DNA of 64,000 nt from Bradyrhizobium_A sp052115025 (GTDB taxonomy: Bacteria; Pseudomonadota; Alphaproteobacteria; Rhizobiales; Xanthobacteraceae). Position 1 is the first letter of the stretch, and every line of letters begins with the position of its first letter. Below, piece after piece: positions 23,993 through 33,632 of this stretch. Position numbers and translations under genes: made by a program. Location: positions 1 to 64,000 of the forward strand of contig NZ_JBFRFW010000021.1 of the NCBI RefSeq assembly GCF_052115025.1. Direction: 5' to 3'. The notes under the pieces were generated by a model. The model made no database searches, was not told the DNA's origin, and worked only from the letters and a program-made list of their open reading frames with translations.

Positions 23993-25303
23993 CTATTTCG
24001 CTGGCCTGCCCACGCTCTCGTAGGTGAAGCCGTGCTCGGCCATCTCGTCGGCGCGGTAGATGTTGCGCAGGTCGACGATCACCGGCTGCGCCATCTCCGC
24101 CTTCAGCCGCTTGAGATCGAGCGCGCGGAATTGCTCCCACTCGGTCACGATCACCAGCGCGTCGGCCTTCGCCGCGCAGGCATAGGGGTTGTCGCAGTAG
24201 GTGATGGCGGGCAGTTCGAGTTTGGCCTGCTCCATGCCGACGGGATCGTAGGCCTGGACATGGGCGCCGAGGTCCTGCAGCGCGGTGATCAGCGGGATCG
24301 ACGGCGCCTCGCGCATGTCGTCGGTGTTGGGCTTGAAGGTCAGGCCGAGCACGCCGATGGTCTTGGCGCGCAGGTTGCCGCCGAGCGCGGCGGACACCTT
24401 GCGCGCCATCGCACGCTTGCGGGCGTCGTTGACGGCGAGCGTCGCCTCGACGATGCGCAGCGGTGCGTCGTGGTCCTGCGCAGTCTTGATCAGCGCACGG
24501 GTGTCCTTGGGAAAGCACGAGCCGCCGAAGCCGGGGCCGGCATGCAGGAACTTGCCGCCGATGCGGTTGTCGAGGCCGATGCCGCGGGCGATGTCCTGCA
24601 CGTCGGCGCCGGCGCGCTCGGCGAGGTCGGCGATCTCGTTGATGAAGGTGATCTTGGTGGCCAGAAATGCGTTGGCGGCGTACTTGATCAGCTCCGCCGT
24701 GCGCCGCCCGGTGTACATGATCGGCGCCTGGTTGAGGTAGAGCGGCCGATAGATCTCGGCGACGACCTTGCGCGCGCGCTCGTCCTCGGTGCCGACGACG
24801 ATGCGATCAGGATGCTTGAAGTCGCGGATCGCCGCGCCCTCGCGCAGGAATTCGGGATTGGACGCCACCACCACGTCGGCGTCGGGATTGGTCTCGGCGA
24901 TGATGCGCTCGACGTCGTCGCCGGTGCCGACCGGCACGGTCGACTTGGTGATGACGACGGTGAAACCCCTGACGTTCTCGGCGATCTCGCGCGCGGCGGC
25001 GTGGACGTAGCTGAGGTCGGCGTGGCCGTCGCCGCGGCGCGACGGCGTGCCGACCGCGATGAACACCGCCTCCGCGTCGGCGACGGCATCGCGCAGGTCG
25101 AGGCTGAAATCGAGGCGGCCAGCGGCGGTGTTGCTCGCCACCAGCTCGTTGAGGCCGGGCTCGTAGATAGGGATCTCGCCGCGCTGCAGCGCCGTGATCT
25201 TGGCCGCATCCTTGTCGATGCAGGTGACCTGATGGCCGAAGTCGGCGAAACAGGCGCCGGACACCAGCCCCACATACCCCGTGCCGATCATTGCGATACG
25301 CAT
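23993..25303 (-). CDS. ugd: UDP-glucose 6-dehydrogenase
   Basis: A 436-residue enzyme that oxidises UDP-glucose twice to UDP-glucuronate for surface polysaccharides. It has the N-terminal NAD site IAMIGTGYVGLVSGACFADF, KSTVPVGTGDDVERI in the middle, the catalytic cysteine in GFGGSCFPKDTRAL near residue 260, and the C-terminal GVLGLTFKPNTDDMREAPSI. The length is normal. It stands alone here, facing away from the methyltransferase gene, but its product would serve the polysaccharide genes further right. Confidence 0.95.
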   Translation of the reverse strand: MRIAMIGTGYVGLVSGACFADFGHQVTCIDKDAAKITALQRGEIPIYEPGLNELVASNTAAGRLDFSLDLRDAVADAEAVFIAVGTPSRRGDGHADLSYVHAAAREIAENVRGFTVVITKSTVPVGTGDDVERIIAETNPDADVVVASNPEFLREGAAIRDFKHPDRIVVGTEDERARKVVAEIYRPLYLNQAPIMYTGRRTAELIKYAANAFLATKITFINEIADLAERAGADVQDIARGIGLDNRIGGKFLHAGPGFGGSCFPKDTRALIKTAQDHDAPLRIVEATLAVNDARKRAMARKVSAALGGNLRAKTIGVLGLTFKPNTDDMREAPSIPLITALQDLGAHVQAYDPVGMEQAKLELPAITYCDNPYACAAKADALVIVTEWEQFRALDLKRLKAEMAQPVIVDLRNIYRADEMAEHGFTYESVGRPAK

Positions 25304-25507
25304 GCTGCCGTTCCAATTCGTTACGCTGGCGGGCGCCTTTTAACAGGGGCGTCCCGCTGTGGCGAGGGCCCGCCGCCGCGGTCATTCTGCACCAGGTTGC
25401 TGTCGTGGCTCACGTTTTATTGCCGCGAACCGGTCCCTGTTCCCAGCGAAACGGCTATACGTGAGTCCTGTGATTCATTTGCGAACCGCGGACGGTGCTG
25501 ACTGGCG

Positions 25508-26857
25508 ATGAAAAACGACCCGCTGCTGGCCCAGATTTCCGACTATTGCCGGGAGGCCGGCATCGCCGAATCGACCTTCGGCCGCCTTGCGGTCAATGAC
25601 GGCAAGCTGGTGTCGCGGCTGCGCGAGGGCAAGCGGATCACCACCGACACGCTGGACCGCATCCGGGCCTTTCTTGGCGAGGGCCTGCCCGGCGGCGCCC
25701 CGCCGCCGCGGCCGGAACCGCTGGAGAAGCGCGATCCCCGGGGCAATTTCCGCTTCTTCGAGAATCGCCAGAAATACCTGCTGTTCGTCCACACCTGCAG
25801 CGAGAAGCGGGTGGTGGCCCAGCGGGTGGAACTCGAATTCGCCAGCATCCACCCGCGGCCGCCGGCGCTGCGGGTGTTCGATGCCGGCGTCGGCGATGGA
25901 ACCGTGCTGGCCCGCGTTATGCGTTCGATGCATAGCCGCTTCCCGCATATGCCGTTCTATGTCGCCGGCAAGGAAATCAGCCTGGAGGACGTCCGCCTGG
26001 TGCTGGACAAGCTGCCGGACCGCTTGTTCGAGCATCCCGCCACCGTCTTCGTCCTGACCAACATGCACTATGCCGAGGCGCCCTGGCTGGCGCCGCGCTC
26101 GCCGGCGGCGGCGGCCGGCATGATCTGGCGGGAGGTCGCGCTGGGCGGCAACGCGGCGGGGGATTTCGAGGCCCAGATCGCGCAATTGCAGCCATTTCTC
26201 GAGGAAAACTGGCGCGCCAGCGTCAGTGCACGCTCGGGCATGCCGGTCTATGAGCGGCCGATCGCGCTGGTGTTCTTCCGTGAGGACCACCGGTTCCTGC
26301 TCGATGCGGTGATTCCCCAACCCGGGCGGGTGGAGGCCAATTTCGACCTGGTCATTGCGTCGCAGCCCTACCGGGCGAAGTCCTCGGTCAACTTCCGGGC
26401 CAAGCGGATCATTGCACCGCTCGCCCGGGCGTTGCGGCCCGGGGGGCGCCTGATCGGAATTCACTCCTATGGCCATGATCCCGGCATGGAGATCATCGAG
26501 GCAGTGTGGCCGGGAGAAAATCCTTTCTCCGTGAGCCGTCATGAGCTATTGCGCGCGGTGAAATACGAGCTGGGGACAGCTGGCCGGGATCTTAACTTCA
26601 ACGCCTATTCGGACGCGCGTTCCATCTTCCGATACGATATGGAAGCATTGCCGAACGAGGTGACCGGAGCGATCGGGAGCTCGACGGCCTTTGCAGCCTG
26701 GAACGCGGCGGTGTATGTCGCTCAGATCGAGGACGACCGGTTGACGGAGATGACCCAGAGCGGCCGGTATCTCGACGCGACCCGGGATGTTCTGCGCCGG
26801 CACAACGGCCTGTGGTTCTACGATGAATCCTACGTCATTTCGCGCCGGCGTGACTGA
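25508..26857 (+). CDS. HTH-like plus SAM-dependent methyltransferase-like protein
   Basis: A 449-residue protein. Residues 1-58 look like a small helix-turn-helix or XRE-like domain (CREAGIAESTFGRLAVNDGK, then RITTDTLDRIRAFLGE). From about residue 120 there is a class I methyltransferase core with motif I VFDAGVGDGTVLARV (123-137), a possible post-I acidic site KEIS, and later NFDLVIASQPYRAK and ALRPGGRLIGIHSYG, typical of motifs IV and V. The methyl acceptor is unknown. It is followed after 56 bp by metK and then ahcY, so a methyltransferase, the SAM maker and the SAH remover lie in a row. The HTH part could mean DNA binding or autoregulation. Confidence 0.75.
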   Translation: MKNDPLLAQISDYCREAGIAESTFGRLAVNDGKLVSRLREGKRITTDTLDRIRAFLGEGLPGGAPPPRPEPLEKRDPRGNFRFFENRQKYLLFVHTCSEKRVVAQRVELEFASIHPRPPALRVFDAGVGDGTVLARVMRSMHSRFPHMPFYVAGKEISLEDVRLVLDKLPDRLFEHPATVFVLTNMHYAEAPWLAPRSPAAAAGMIWREVALGGNAAGDFEAQIAQLQPFLEENWRASVSARSGMPVYERPIALVFFREDHRFLLDAVIPQPGRVEANFDLVIASQPYRAKSSVNFRAKRIIAPLARALRPGGRLIGIHSYGHDPGMEIIEAVWPGENPFSVSRHELLRAVKYELGTAGRDLNFNAYSDARSIFRYDMEALPNEVTGAIGSSTAFAAWNAAVYVAQIEDDRLTEMTQSGRYLDATRDVLRRHNGLWFYDESYVISRRRD

Positions 26858-26880
26858 CGTTTCATGATCATTCTAAACGG

Positions 26881-26912
26881 ACCGCTGGATGGTCCAGCGG
26901 AAGGGGTTTTTT
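26881..26912 (+). promoter_or_regulatory. metK leader hairpin next to the ribosome site
   Basis: CCGCTGGA (26882-26889) pairs perfectly with TCCAGCGG (26893-26900) around a 3-nt loop. It is directly followed by AAGGGG and six T residues just before the metK ATG. The stem plus T-run looks like a terminator, while AAGGGG is the ribosome site, so it could act on termination or translation. It does not fit a SAM riboswitch consensus I know. Confidence 0.55.
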
Positions 26913-26913
26913 G

Positions 26914-28110
<1,197 letters not shown>

Positions 28111-28120
28111 CACGTTTCCG

Positions 28121-28162
28121 GACGAGGCGTGGCCGCAAGGTTGATTGCGGCCGAACCGTCGT
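28121..28162 (+). other. Structured metK-ahcY spacer RNA
   Basis: An 8-bp perfect stem GGCCGCAA (28131-28138) / TTGCGGCC (28145-28152) is enclosed by GACGA (28121-28125) and TCGTC downstream. It lies just after the metK stop. This might be a 3' end structure or part of an ahcY leader. It does not clearly match the SAH riboswitch core. Confidence 0.4.
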
Positions 28163-28193
28163 CGGCGTGACTTAAAATGCGTCCAAACGAGAA

Positions 28194-28221
28194 ATGAGAG
28201 CGCGCAACGCTCTCATTTTTT
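28194..28221 (+). terminator. Rho-independent terminator between metK and ahcY
   Basis: ATGAGAGCG (28194-28202) pairs with CGCTCTCAT (28208-28216) around CGCAA, followed by a run of six T. It ends metK transcripts or attenuates read-through into ahcY, whose ATG is 70 bp further on. Confidence 0.88.
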
Positions 28222-28290
28222 CCTCATTCATGTTGCGTGTTCCCCGCGGCTTCTCGCATGTCCGGGGACATGCCTTTCAAGGGATCCTCC

Positions 28291-29694
28291 ATGAGCACCG
28301 CCGACTACATCGTCAAGGACATCAGCCTCGCCGCGTTCGGCCGCAAGGAAATCGACCTCGCCGAGACCGAGATGCCCGGCCTGATGGCGACCCGCGCCGA
28401 ATTCGGCGCGTCGCAGCCGCTCAAGGGCGCGCGCATCGCCGGCTCGCTGCACATGACGATCCAGACCGCGGTGCTGATCGAGACGCTGAAGGCGCTCGGC
28501 GCCGACGTGCGCTGGGTGTCCTGCAACATCTACTCGACCCAGGATCATGCCGCGGCGGCGATCGCGGCGGCCGGCATTCCGGTGTTCGCCTACAAGGGCG
28601 AGACGCTGACCGAGTACTGGGACTACACCGCCAAGCTGTTCGACTGGCACGGCGGCGGCATGCCGAACATGATCCTCGACGACGGCGGCGACGCCACCAT
28701 GTTCGTGCATCTCGGCCTGCGCGCCGAGAACGGCGACACCGCGTTCCTCGATAAGCCCGAGAGCGAAGAGGAAGAAGTGTTCTTCGCGCTGCTCAAGAAG
28801 AAGCTGGCCGAGAAGCCGAAGGGCTGGTTCGCCGAGCTCGCCAAGAGCATCAAGGGCGTGTCGGAAGAGACCACCACGGGCGTCAACCGCCTGTACCAGC
28901 TCGCCGCCGCCGGCAAGCTGCTGTTCCCGGCGATCAACGTCAACGACAGCGTCACCAAGTCGAAGTTCGACAACCTCTATGGCTGCCGTGAATCGCTGGT
29001 CGACGCCATCCGCCGCGGCACCGACGTCATGATGTCGGGCAAGGTCGCGTTCGTCGCCGGCTTCGGCGACGTCGGCAAGGGCTCGGCGGCGTCGCTGCGC
29101 CAGGCCGGCTGCCGCGTGCTGGTGTCCGAAGTCGATCCGATCTGCGCGCTGCAGGCGGCGATGGAAGGCTATGAGGTCGTCACCATCGAGGACGCGCTGC
29201 CGCGCGCCGACATCTACGTCACCGCGACCGGCAACAAGGACATCATCACCGTCGACCACATGCGCGGCATGAAGGACCGGGCGATCGTCTGCAACATCGG
29301 CCACTTCGACAACGAGATCCAGGTCGCGGGCCTTCGCAACCTGAAGTGGACCAACATCAAGCCGCAGGTCGACGAGATCGAGTTCCCCAAGGGCAACCGC
29401 ATCATCCTGCTGTCGGAAGGCCGCCTGGTGAACCTCGGCAACGCCATGGGCCATCCGTCGTTCGTGATGTCGGCGTCGTTCACCAACCAGACGATCGCGC
29501 AGATCGAGCTGTGGACCAACCCCGGCAAGTACGACAAGAAGGTCTACACGCTGCCCAAGCACCTCGACGAGAAGGTCGCGATGCTGCACCTCGCCAAGAT
29601 CGGCGTGAAGCTCACCAAGCTGCGTCCGGACCAGGCGGCCTACATCGGCGTGACGCCGGAAGGCCCGTTCAAGTCGGATCACTATCGCTACTGA
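28291..29694 (+). CDS. ahcY: Adenosylhomocysteinase
   Basis: A 467-residue enzyme that splits S-adenosylhomocysteine to adenosine and homocysteine, relieving product inhibition of methyltransferases. It has YIVKDISLAAFGRKEIDLAE at the start, the conserved SCNIYSTQDHAAAAIA, the NAD site AFVAGFGDVGKGSAASLRQA and C-terminal FKSDHYRY. The 40-residue insert that marks bacterial forms (EEEVFFALLKKKLAEKPKGW) is present. ATG 28291 was chosen over two upstream in-frame ATGs because conserved sequence starts there and AAGGGA precedes it. A strong terminator follows. Confidence 0.97.
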   Translation: MSTADYIVKDISLAAFGRKEIDLAETEMPGLMATRAEFGASQPLKGARIAGSLHMTIQTAVLIETLKALGADVRWVSCNIYSTQDHAAAAIAAAGIPVFAYKGETLTEYWDYTAKLFDWHGGGMPNMILDDGGDATMFVHLGLRAENGDTAFLDKPESEEEEVFFALLKKKLAEKPKGWFAELAKSIKGVSEETTTGVNRLYQLAAAGKLLFPAINVNDSVTKSKFDNLYGCRESLVDAIRRGTDVMMSGKVAFVAGFGDVGKGSAASLRQAGCRVLVSEVDPICALQAAMEGYEVVTIEDALPRADIYVTATGNKDIITVDHMRGMKDRAIVCNIGHFDNEIQVAGLRNLKWTNIKPQVDEIEFPKGNRIILLSEGRLVNLGNAMGHPSFVMSASFTNQTIAQIELWTNPGKYDKKVYTLPKHLDEKVAMLHLAKIGVKLTKLRPDQAAYIGVTPEGPFKSDHYRY

Positions 29695-29716
29695 TCGCGT
29701 GCGGCCGTCGGGCCGC

Positions 29717-29764
29717 GCGACATCCCCGTCATGAAAAAGCCCCGGATCGCTCCGGGGCTTTTTT
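29717..29764 (+). terminator. Rho-independent terminator of ahcY, copy 1 of a duplicated element
   Basis: AAAAAGCCCCGGA (29734-29746), loop TCGC and TCCGGGGCTTTTTT (from 29751). The same 36 bp recurs at 33487-33522, and the similarity extends about 15 bp further upstream (GCGACATCC). Confidence 0.93.
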
Positions 29765-29782
29765 GCGTCTGCGCGACCCGCT

Positions 29783-31171
29783 TTAGGGAGACAATTCTTC
29801 GAGTGTTCTGCCCTTCGTTTCGATCGCAAGCAGTGCTGTGACGATCGCGCCGACAAGCAGCACCGCGGCGAATGCGACGAACACAGATTGGATTCCGGCC
29901 TTCGCCAGCAACCATCCAACCGCGATAGGGCCGGCCGAAGAGCCGAGCCGCAACCACGCACTGCCGAGGCCGGTGCCAAGTGCCCTCAGGCGAGTTGGAT
30001 AGAGTTCGGCTGAATAGAGGTAGAGCGAGAAGGTGATGGTCTGGACAACGGCGTAAGCGAGGCCTGCCAGGATCAGCACCTCGATCGGTGAGGTTGCGCC
30101 GAGAGTGGCGAGGGCGATGAGGGGGAGCGAACCCAGCATGAATGCGAACACGTACCAGCGCTTGCGCCCGACTTTGTCGATCAGCAAAGCACAGCACACG
30201 GCGGCTGCGACGCCAGCGGCCGATGTCAGCAAGCCATAGAGCAGGCTGGTTTCGAGCGGCAGGGCGAAGGTCTGGCGATAGAGGGTCGGCAGCCAGGCGA
30301 TAAGCCCATTGGCGACAAAGTAGGAACAGAACCACAGGGCCCAAATAGTGAAAGTGCGCCGGCGATAGAAGTCGGAGAAGAGTTCGCTCCATTGCGAACG
30401 TGCGTTCATCTTGGGTTTCGCTGCGATCGGCTGGGGATCTGCCAGCACATGGCCCTCGGCCCTCGCGCTGGCCTCAAGCTTCGAAACGATAGCGTCCGCT
30501 TCGGCATAGCGTCCATTGGCTGCAAGCCAGCGGGGCGATTCCCTCATAAAGAAGCGCAGGGGAAGCAGGACGATCGCAGGCGCCAAGCCGACCATGAACA
30601 TCGCCTTCCAGCCATAGGCAGGCACCAGCGCACGGGCGATCAAGCCGGCTCCGACGAGGCCGAGCAGGAACATCACCTCATAGAGCAGAAAGAACCGGCC
30701 TCGCCCCCGTGAGCCAATGTATTCGTTGATGTAGGCGCTGGCGACCGGCACCTCGCCGCCCGTTCCGATGCCCTGGATAAAGCGGAACAAGACCATCGAC
30801 GCTGCGCCTGCGGCAAACAAACAGGCGATATCCATGCTGACGAAGAGCAGGATGGTGAAAAGCAGCACCTTGAGGCGGCCGAAGCGCTCGGCCAGCCAGC
30901 CGAACAACACGGCGCCGATGACCTGGCCGAGATAACCGGCCGAAAGAATCATTCCGGTTTGCTCCGGCCGGAGCCCCCATTCGCTGACGAGCACCGGCAT
31001 GGCGTAGGCAATGGCGATGACCGTATAGCCATCGAAAAAGGTCGCTGCGCCAATGATGTTGCGAGTCCAGAAGACTTGCCTGGTGACGGGCAAGCGCTCA
31101 AGCCGGGCGCTGATGTCGCCTGACGGGAATACTGCGGCGTCGGCTTGCGTTCGCAGGGAGTGCTGATTCAT
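29783..31171 (-). CDS. MFS transporter (metabolite:proton symporter type)
   Basis: A 462-residue inner-membrane carrier with twelve predicted helices. It has the MFS loop motif GWLAERFGRLKVLL near 94-107, PVASAYINEYIGSRGRGR in the first half and LIDKVGRKRWYVF in the second. It resembles sugar porter/aromatic-acid carriers. It lies downstream of a DapA-like gene in the same direction and likely imports that enzyme's substrate precursor. GAGGAGGAA precedes the ATG at 31171, which is favoured over an upstream in-frame start. The 122-bp gap before it contains a 13-bp hairpin. Confidence 0.9.
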   Translation of the reverse strand: MNQHSLRTQADAAVFPSGDISARLERLPVTRQVFWTRNIIGAATFFDGYTVIAIAYAMPVLVSEWGLRPEQTGMILSAGYLGQVIGAVLFGWLAERFGRLKVLLFTILLFVSMDIACLFAAGAASMVLFRFIQGIGTGGEVPVASAYINEYIGSRGRGRFFLLYEVMFLLGLVGAGLIARALVPAYGWKAMFMVGLAPAIVLLPLRFFMRESPRWLAANGRYAEADAIVSKLEASARAEGHVLADPQPIAAKPKMNARSQWSELFSDFYRRRTFTIWALWFCSYFVANGLIAWLPTLYRQTFALPLETSLLYGLLTSAAGVAAAVCCALLIDKVGRKRWYVFAFMLGSLPLIALATLGATSPIEVLILAGLAYAVVQTITFSLYLYSAELYPTRLRALGTGLGSAWLRLGSSAGPIAVGWLLAKAGIQSVFVAFAAVLLVGAIVTALLAIETKGRTLEELSP

Positions 31172-31252
31172 CACGTTCCTCCTCGCCGCCGGAAGCTTAT
31201 TTGCTCCGTTCGGCCACGTGCATCTTCCGGTTGGGGGCGGCGGCACGCCGCT

Positions 31253-31288
31253 CGCGACGCTTCCGGTGCATGCATCGGAAGCGTCGCG
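31253..31288 (-). promoter_or_regulatory. Intercistronic hairpin between the DapA-like gene and the MFS gene
   Basis: CGCGACGCTTCCG (31253-31265) and CGGAAGCGTCGCG (31276-31288) pair perfectly over 13 bp, with a 10-nt loop holding the palindrome TGCATGCA. There is no T-run on the transcribed strand, so it more likely protects or processes the message than terminates it. Confidence 0.7.
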
Positions 31289-31293
31289 TCGTA

Positions 31294-32244
31294 TTACTCG
31301 GCGGCCAGCAATTCCGGCGCGACCGCGCCGATACCCGCAGCATCGAAGGCCGCAAAGATCTCCTTCTCAGCTTTTTCGCCGAGATTCTTCAACGGTTCGC
31401 GGATCGTCGCATGATCGAGCAGACCACGATGAACGAGGCCGAGCTTCAGCGCCACGGTCCCTTCCATATGCGATCCGCGGTGGTAGACGGCGCGGGTGAC
31501 AGGCAGCAGTTGCTCGAAGATCTTGCGCGCCGCGGGATAGTTCTGCGCCTTCCCGGCCTCGATCAGTTGCACCAGCAGTTCCGGTGCGATGTTGCCGTAC
31601 CCGACCAGCAGGCCGTCGACATCAAACATCGTCGGCAGCAGCCATTCGTCATGGCAGGAGAGAACCTGCAGTTTGGGGTTGGCCTGCTTGATCTGCGGGA
31701 TCTCGACGTACCAGCGCTTCATGTTGCGAACGCCGTTCTTGGTCGCGACGACACCTTCCTGCACCGCGATCTCCAACTGGGTATCGAGATCGTAGGAGGC
31801 CTTGGTTGCGTCGGGGTACTGGAACAGGATGCATTGCAGGCCTGATTCCTCCCAGATCGCCTTGTAGCGGGACTGCGGCGCGCCCTTTTGATAGCCAAAG
31901 CGCAGCCACCCGTGGTTCGGATAGACCAGCGCGCCCGTTGCCCCTGCGGCCCTGCACTTCCTGGCCTCTTCAGCCGCGACCTTGGTGCCTTCGCCGGTGA
32001 TGCCCGCGATGATCGGCACAGCGCCGTTGACCGCCTCGACATAGGTGCGAATGAGGTCAAGGCGCTCCTTTTCGGTCAGGAACGTCCCCTCGCCAGCGTG
32101 CCCCAGGATGACGAGGCTCTTCACGCCTTCGATCGATACCAGCCACTTGGCCAGCCGCGCATTGGCGGGGTGATCGACTTCGCCGTCACGCGTGAAGGCG
32201 GTCACCGGGGCGGGGCTGAGGCCTCGAAGGTCCATGGGGGTCAT
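31294..32244 (-). CDS. Dihydrodipicolinate synthase/N-acetylneuraminate lyase family protein
   Basis: A 316-residue class I aldolase-fold enzyme. The Schiff-base lysine is Lys169 (VVATKNGVRN) and the family tyrosine is Tyr143 (LFQYPDATKA); GHAGEGTFLTEKERLDL near 48-64 corresponds to the G-T-T-G-E region of DapA, here altered. Together with an MFS carrier and a LacI repressor this suggests catabolism of a keto-acid, sugar acid or aromatic acid derivative rather than lysine synthesis. AGAGGAGA precedes the ATG. Its promoter overlaps a LacI-type operator. Confidence 0.88.
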   Translation of the reverse strand: MTPMDLRGLSPAPVTAFTRDGEVDHPANARLAKWLVSIEGVKSLVILGHAGEGTFLTEKERLDLIRTYVEAVNGAVPIIAGITGEGTKVAAEEARKCRAAGATGALVYPNHGWLRFGYQKGAPQSRYKAIWEESGLQCILFQYPDATKASYDLDTQLEIAVQEGVVATKNGVRNMKRWYVEIPQIKQANPKLQVLSCHDEWLLPTMFDVDGLLVGYGNIAPELLVQLIEAGKAQNYPAARKIFEQLLPVTRAVYHRGSHMEGTVALKLGLVHRGLLDHATIREPLKNLGEKAEKEIFAAFDAAGIGAVAPELLAAE

Positions 32245-32282
32245 TGCGCGTCTCCTCTGAGCGGATGCATGAGAACGTTATT

Positions 32283-32294
32283 GGGAACGTTCCC
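32283..32294. promoter_or_regulatory. LacI-family operator
   Basis: GGGAACGTTCCC is a perfect 12-bp palindrome with the central CG typical of LacI-family sites. A half-site CGTTCCC recurs at 32311-32317, within the lacI-type promoter spacer. The operator covers the predicted start point of the DapA-like operon. Confidence 0.8.
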
Positions 32295-32323
32295 ATTGGA
32301 ATATTGCAATCGTTCCCTGTCAA
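32295..32323 (-). promoter_or_regulatory. Predicted promoter of the DapA-like/MFS operon
   Basis: On the minus strand TTGACA (32323-32318), a 17-bp spacer and TCCAAT (32300-32295). Transcription would start near 32288, inside the operator palindrome. Confidence 0.65.
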
Positions 32324-32332
32324 GGCTAGAAT
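32304..32332 (+). promoter_or_regulatory. Predicted promoter of the LacI-type regulator gene
   Basis: TTGCAA (32304-32309), a 17-bp spacer and TAGAAT (32327-32332). It overlaps the opposing promoter almost base for base, and its spacer holds an operator half-site. Confidence 0.65.
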
Positions 32333-32370
32333 CGCATCTGCGGAAAGAAATTCGTTTCAGGGTGACGGAT

Positions 32371-33402
32371 GTGACCGAGCCTCCCAAAGCGCACCCTGCC
32401 TCCAGCCGGGTCACAATTCTCGATGTTGCACGCGTGGCGGGCGTGTCGAAATCGAGCGTGTCGCGGTTCCTTGATGAACGGCTGCCCCGATCGGAGAGCG
32501 AGACGGCGCGGCGGGTCAGGCAGGTCGCCGCTGAACTGGGTTATGTGCGCGACGTATCGGCTGCCAGTCTGCGGCGCGGGCAGACCAACACGATCGGCGT
32601 CATCGTTCCGCGTCTCACCGACACGGTGATGGCCATGCTCTACGAGGCGATCGCTCGCGCCTGCAGTCGGTCCGGTCAGTTCGCGGTCGTCGCGACGACC
32701 GACGATGAATCGGATGCAGATCGCGCTGCAGCGCAGACGCTGATCCAGCGCGGCGTCGACGGCTTGATCCTCTCGACCGCGCGTGAGGGCGGTGGCCTCG
32801 CCGAAGAATTGCTGGAGCGCGAAGTGCCGTTCGTTCTTGCCCTGCGCACGGATGGAAGGAGCCTGTCCTCGGTCGGCGACGATCGACTGGGCGGCTATCT
32901 TGCGACCCGTCATCTTATCGATCTCGGCCATCGTCGGATCGGCCTCATCGCAGGCCCGGACTATGCCTCAAGCAGTCGGGAGCGGCTTGCGGGCTACCGT
33001 CAGGCCATGGCTGAAGCAGGCCATGAGATCAATCTTCGCTGGATCGTGCCTTCGACCTTCGGCATCCAGTCCGGTGCCGACGCTGCAATGGCATTGATGG
33101 CTCTGAAGCCCGCGCCGACCGCGATCTTCGCGGTCAACGACAACACGGCGATTGGTGCGCTCTCGGCCCTGACGCGGCTCGGCCTGTCCGTGCCGAGCGA
33201 CATCTCGCTCGTCGGCTACAACGATATTCCGCTCGTCAGTCTCCTGCCCACGCCGCTGACATCGGTGCGTGTTCCTTTTGATCAGATTGCGTCCAATGCT
33301 CTCGATCTTCTCAATGCCGGCGCAACATCGCCGCGTGAGCGGATGAGAGTGGCGGCACCAACGCTCATCCCACGCAAGACAACGGCCGCGATCGGTCGCT
33401 AG
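32371..33402 (+). CDS. LacI family transcriptional regulator
   Basis: A 343-residue repressor. The N-terminal HTH VTILDVARVAGVSKSSVSRF and hinge ELGYVRDVSAASLRRGQTNT are followed by a periplasmic-binding-protein-like sensor domain (TIGVIVPRLTDTVMAMLYEA, GLIAGPDYASSSRERLAGYR, FAVNDNTAIGALSALTRLGL). It should bind the palindrome at 32283-32294 and respond to a small metabolite of the divergent operon. The start is a GTG: 32371 has AGGGTGA at good distance, and GTG 32362 is an alternative. A duplicated terminator follows the gene. Confidence 0.9.
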   Translation: MTEPPKAHPASSRVTILDVARVAGVSKSSVSRFLDERLPRSESETARRVRQVAAELGYVRDVSAASLRRGQTNTIGVIVPRLTDTVMAMLYEAIARACSRSGQFAVVATTDDESDADRAAAQTLIQRGVDGLILSTAREGGGLAEELLEREVPFVLALRTDGRSLSSVGDDRLGGYLATRHLIDLGHRRIGLIAGPDYASSSRERLAGYRQAMAEAGHEINLRWIVPSTFGIQSGADAAMALMALKPAPTAIFAVNDNTAIGALSALTRLGLSVPSDISLVGYNDIPLVSLLPTPLTSVRVPFDQIASNALDLLNAGATSPRERMRVAAPTLIPRKTTAAIGR

Positions 33403-33472
33403 CGAGGTCGAGGGGCTCATTCCTTCCGTTCAGGTCGGGTGGGACGCGCAGTTCATGGTGCCCGGCCTTTCC

Positions 33473-33523
33473 GCGACATCCTCGCCTCATGAAAAAGCCC
33501 CGGATCGCTCCGGGGCTTTTTTT
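33473..33523 (+). terminator. Rho-independent terminator, copy 2 of a duplicated element
   Basis: AAAAAGCCCCGGA (33492-33504), TCGC and TCCGGGGC plus seven T residues. It matches the ahcY terminator over 36 bp and, more loosely, upstream as far as GCGACATCC. Confidence 0.92.
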
Positions 33524-33632
33524 GCATCGTGCGGCTGAACAGTTCCTCGGCGTTCAGCCGGTCTCGGTCACGACCCCGATCCCCGCGATGCAGGTCCGTT
33601 GTCTCCTTGAGGTCTGTTGTCTCTTATCGTCA

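Noticed and set aside
26858..26913. SAM-II or SAM/SAH riboswitch before metK.
   Set aside because: The 56-bp gap has a hairpin but not the conserved pseudoknot bases I know for these classes.
28111..28290. SAH riboswitch before ahcY.
   Set aside because: A GACGAGGCG string resembles the start of the motif, but the core GAGGAGCGCTGC is not present.
31294..32244. Lysine-biosynthetic dapA.
   Set aside because: The G-T-T-G-E motif is altered and the neighbours are a carrier and a LacI repressor, which points to catabolism.
29783..33402. Mobile element carrying the catabolic genes.
   Set aside because: There is no transposase, integrase or inverted terminal repeat; the flanking identical sequence is a terminator, so only insertion by recombination is suggested.
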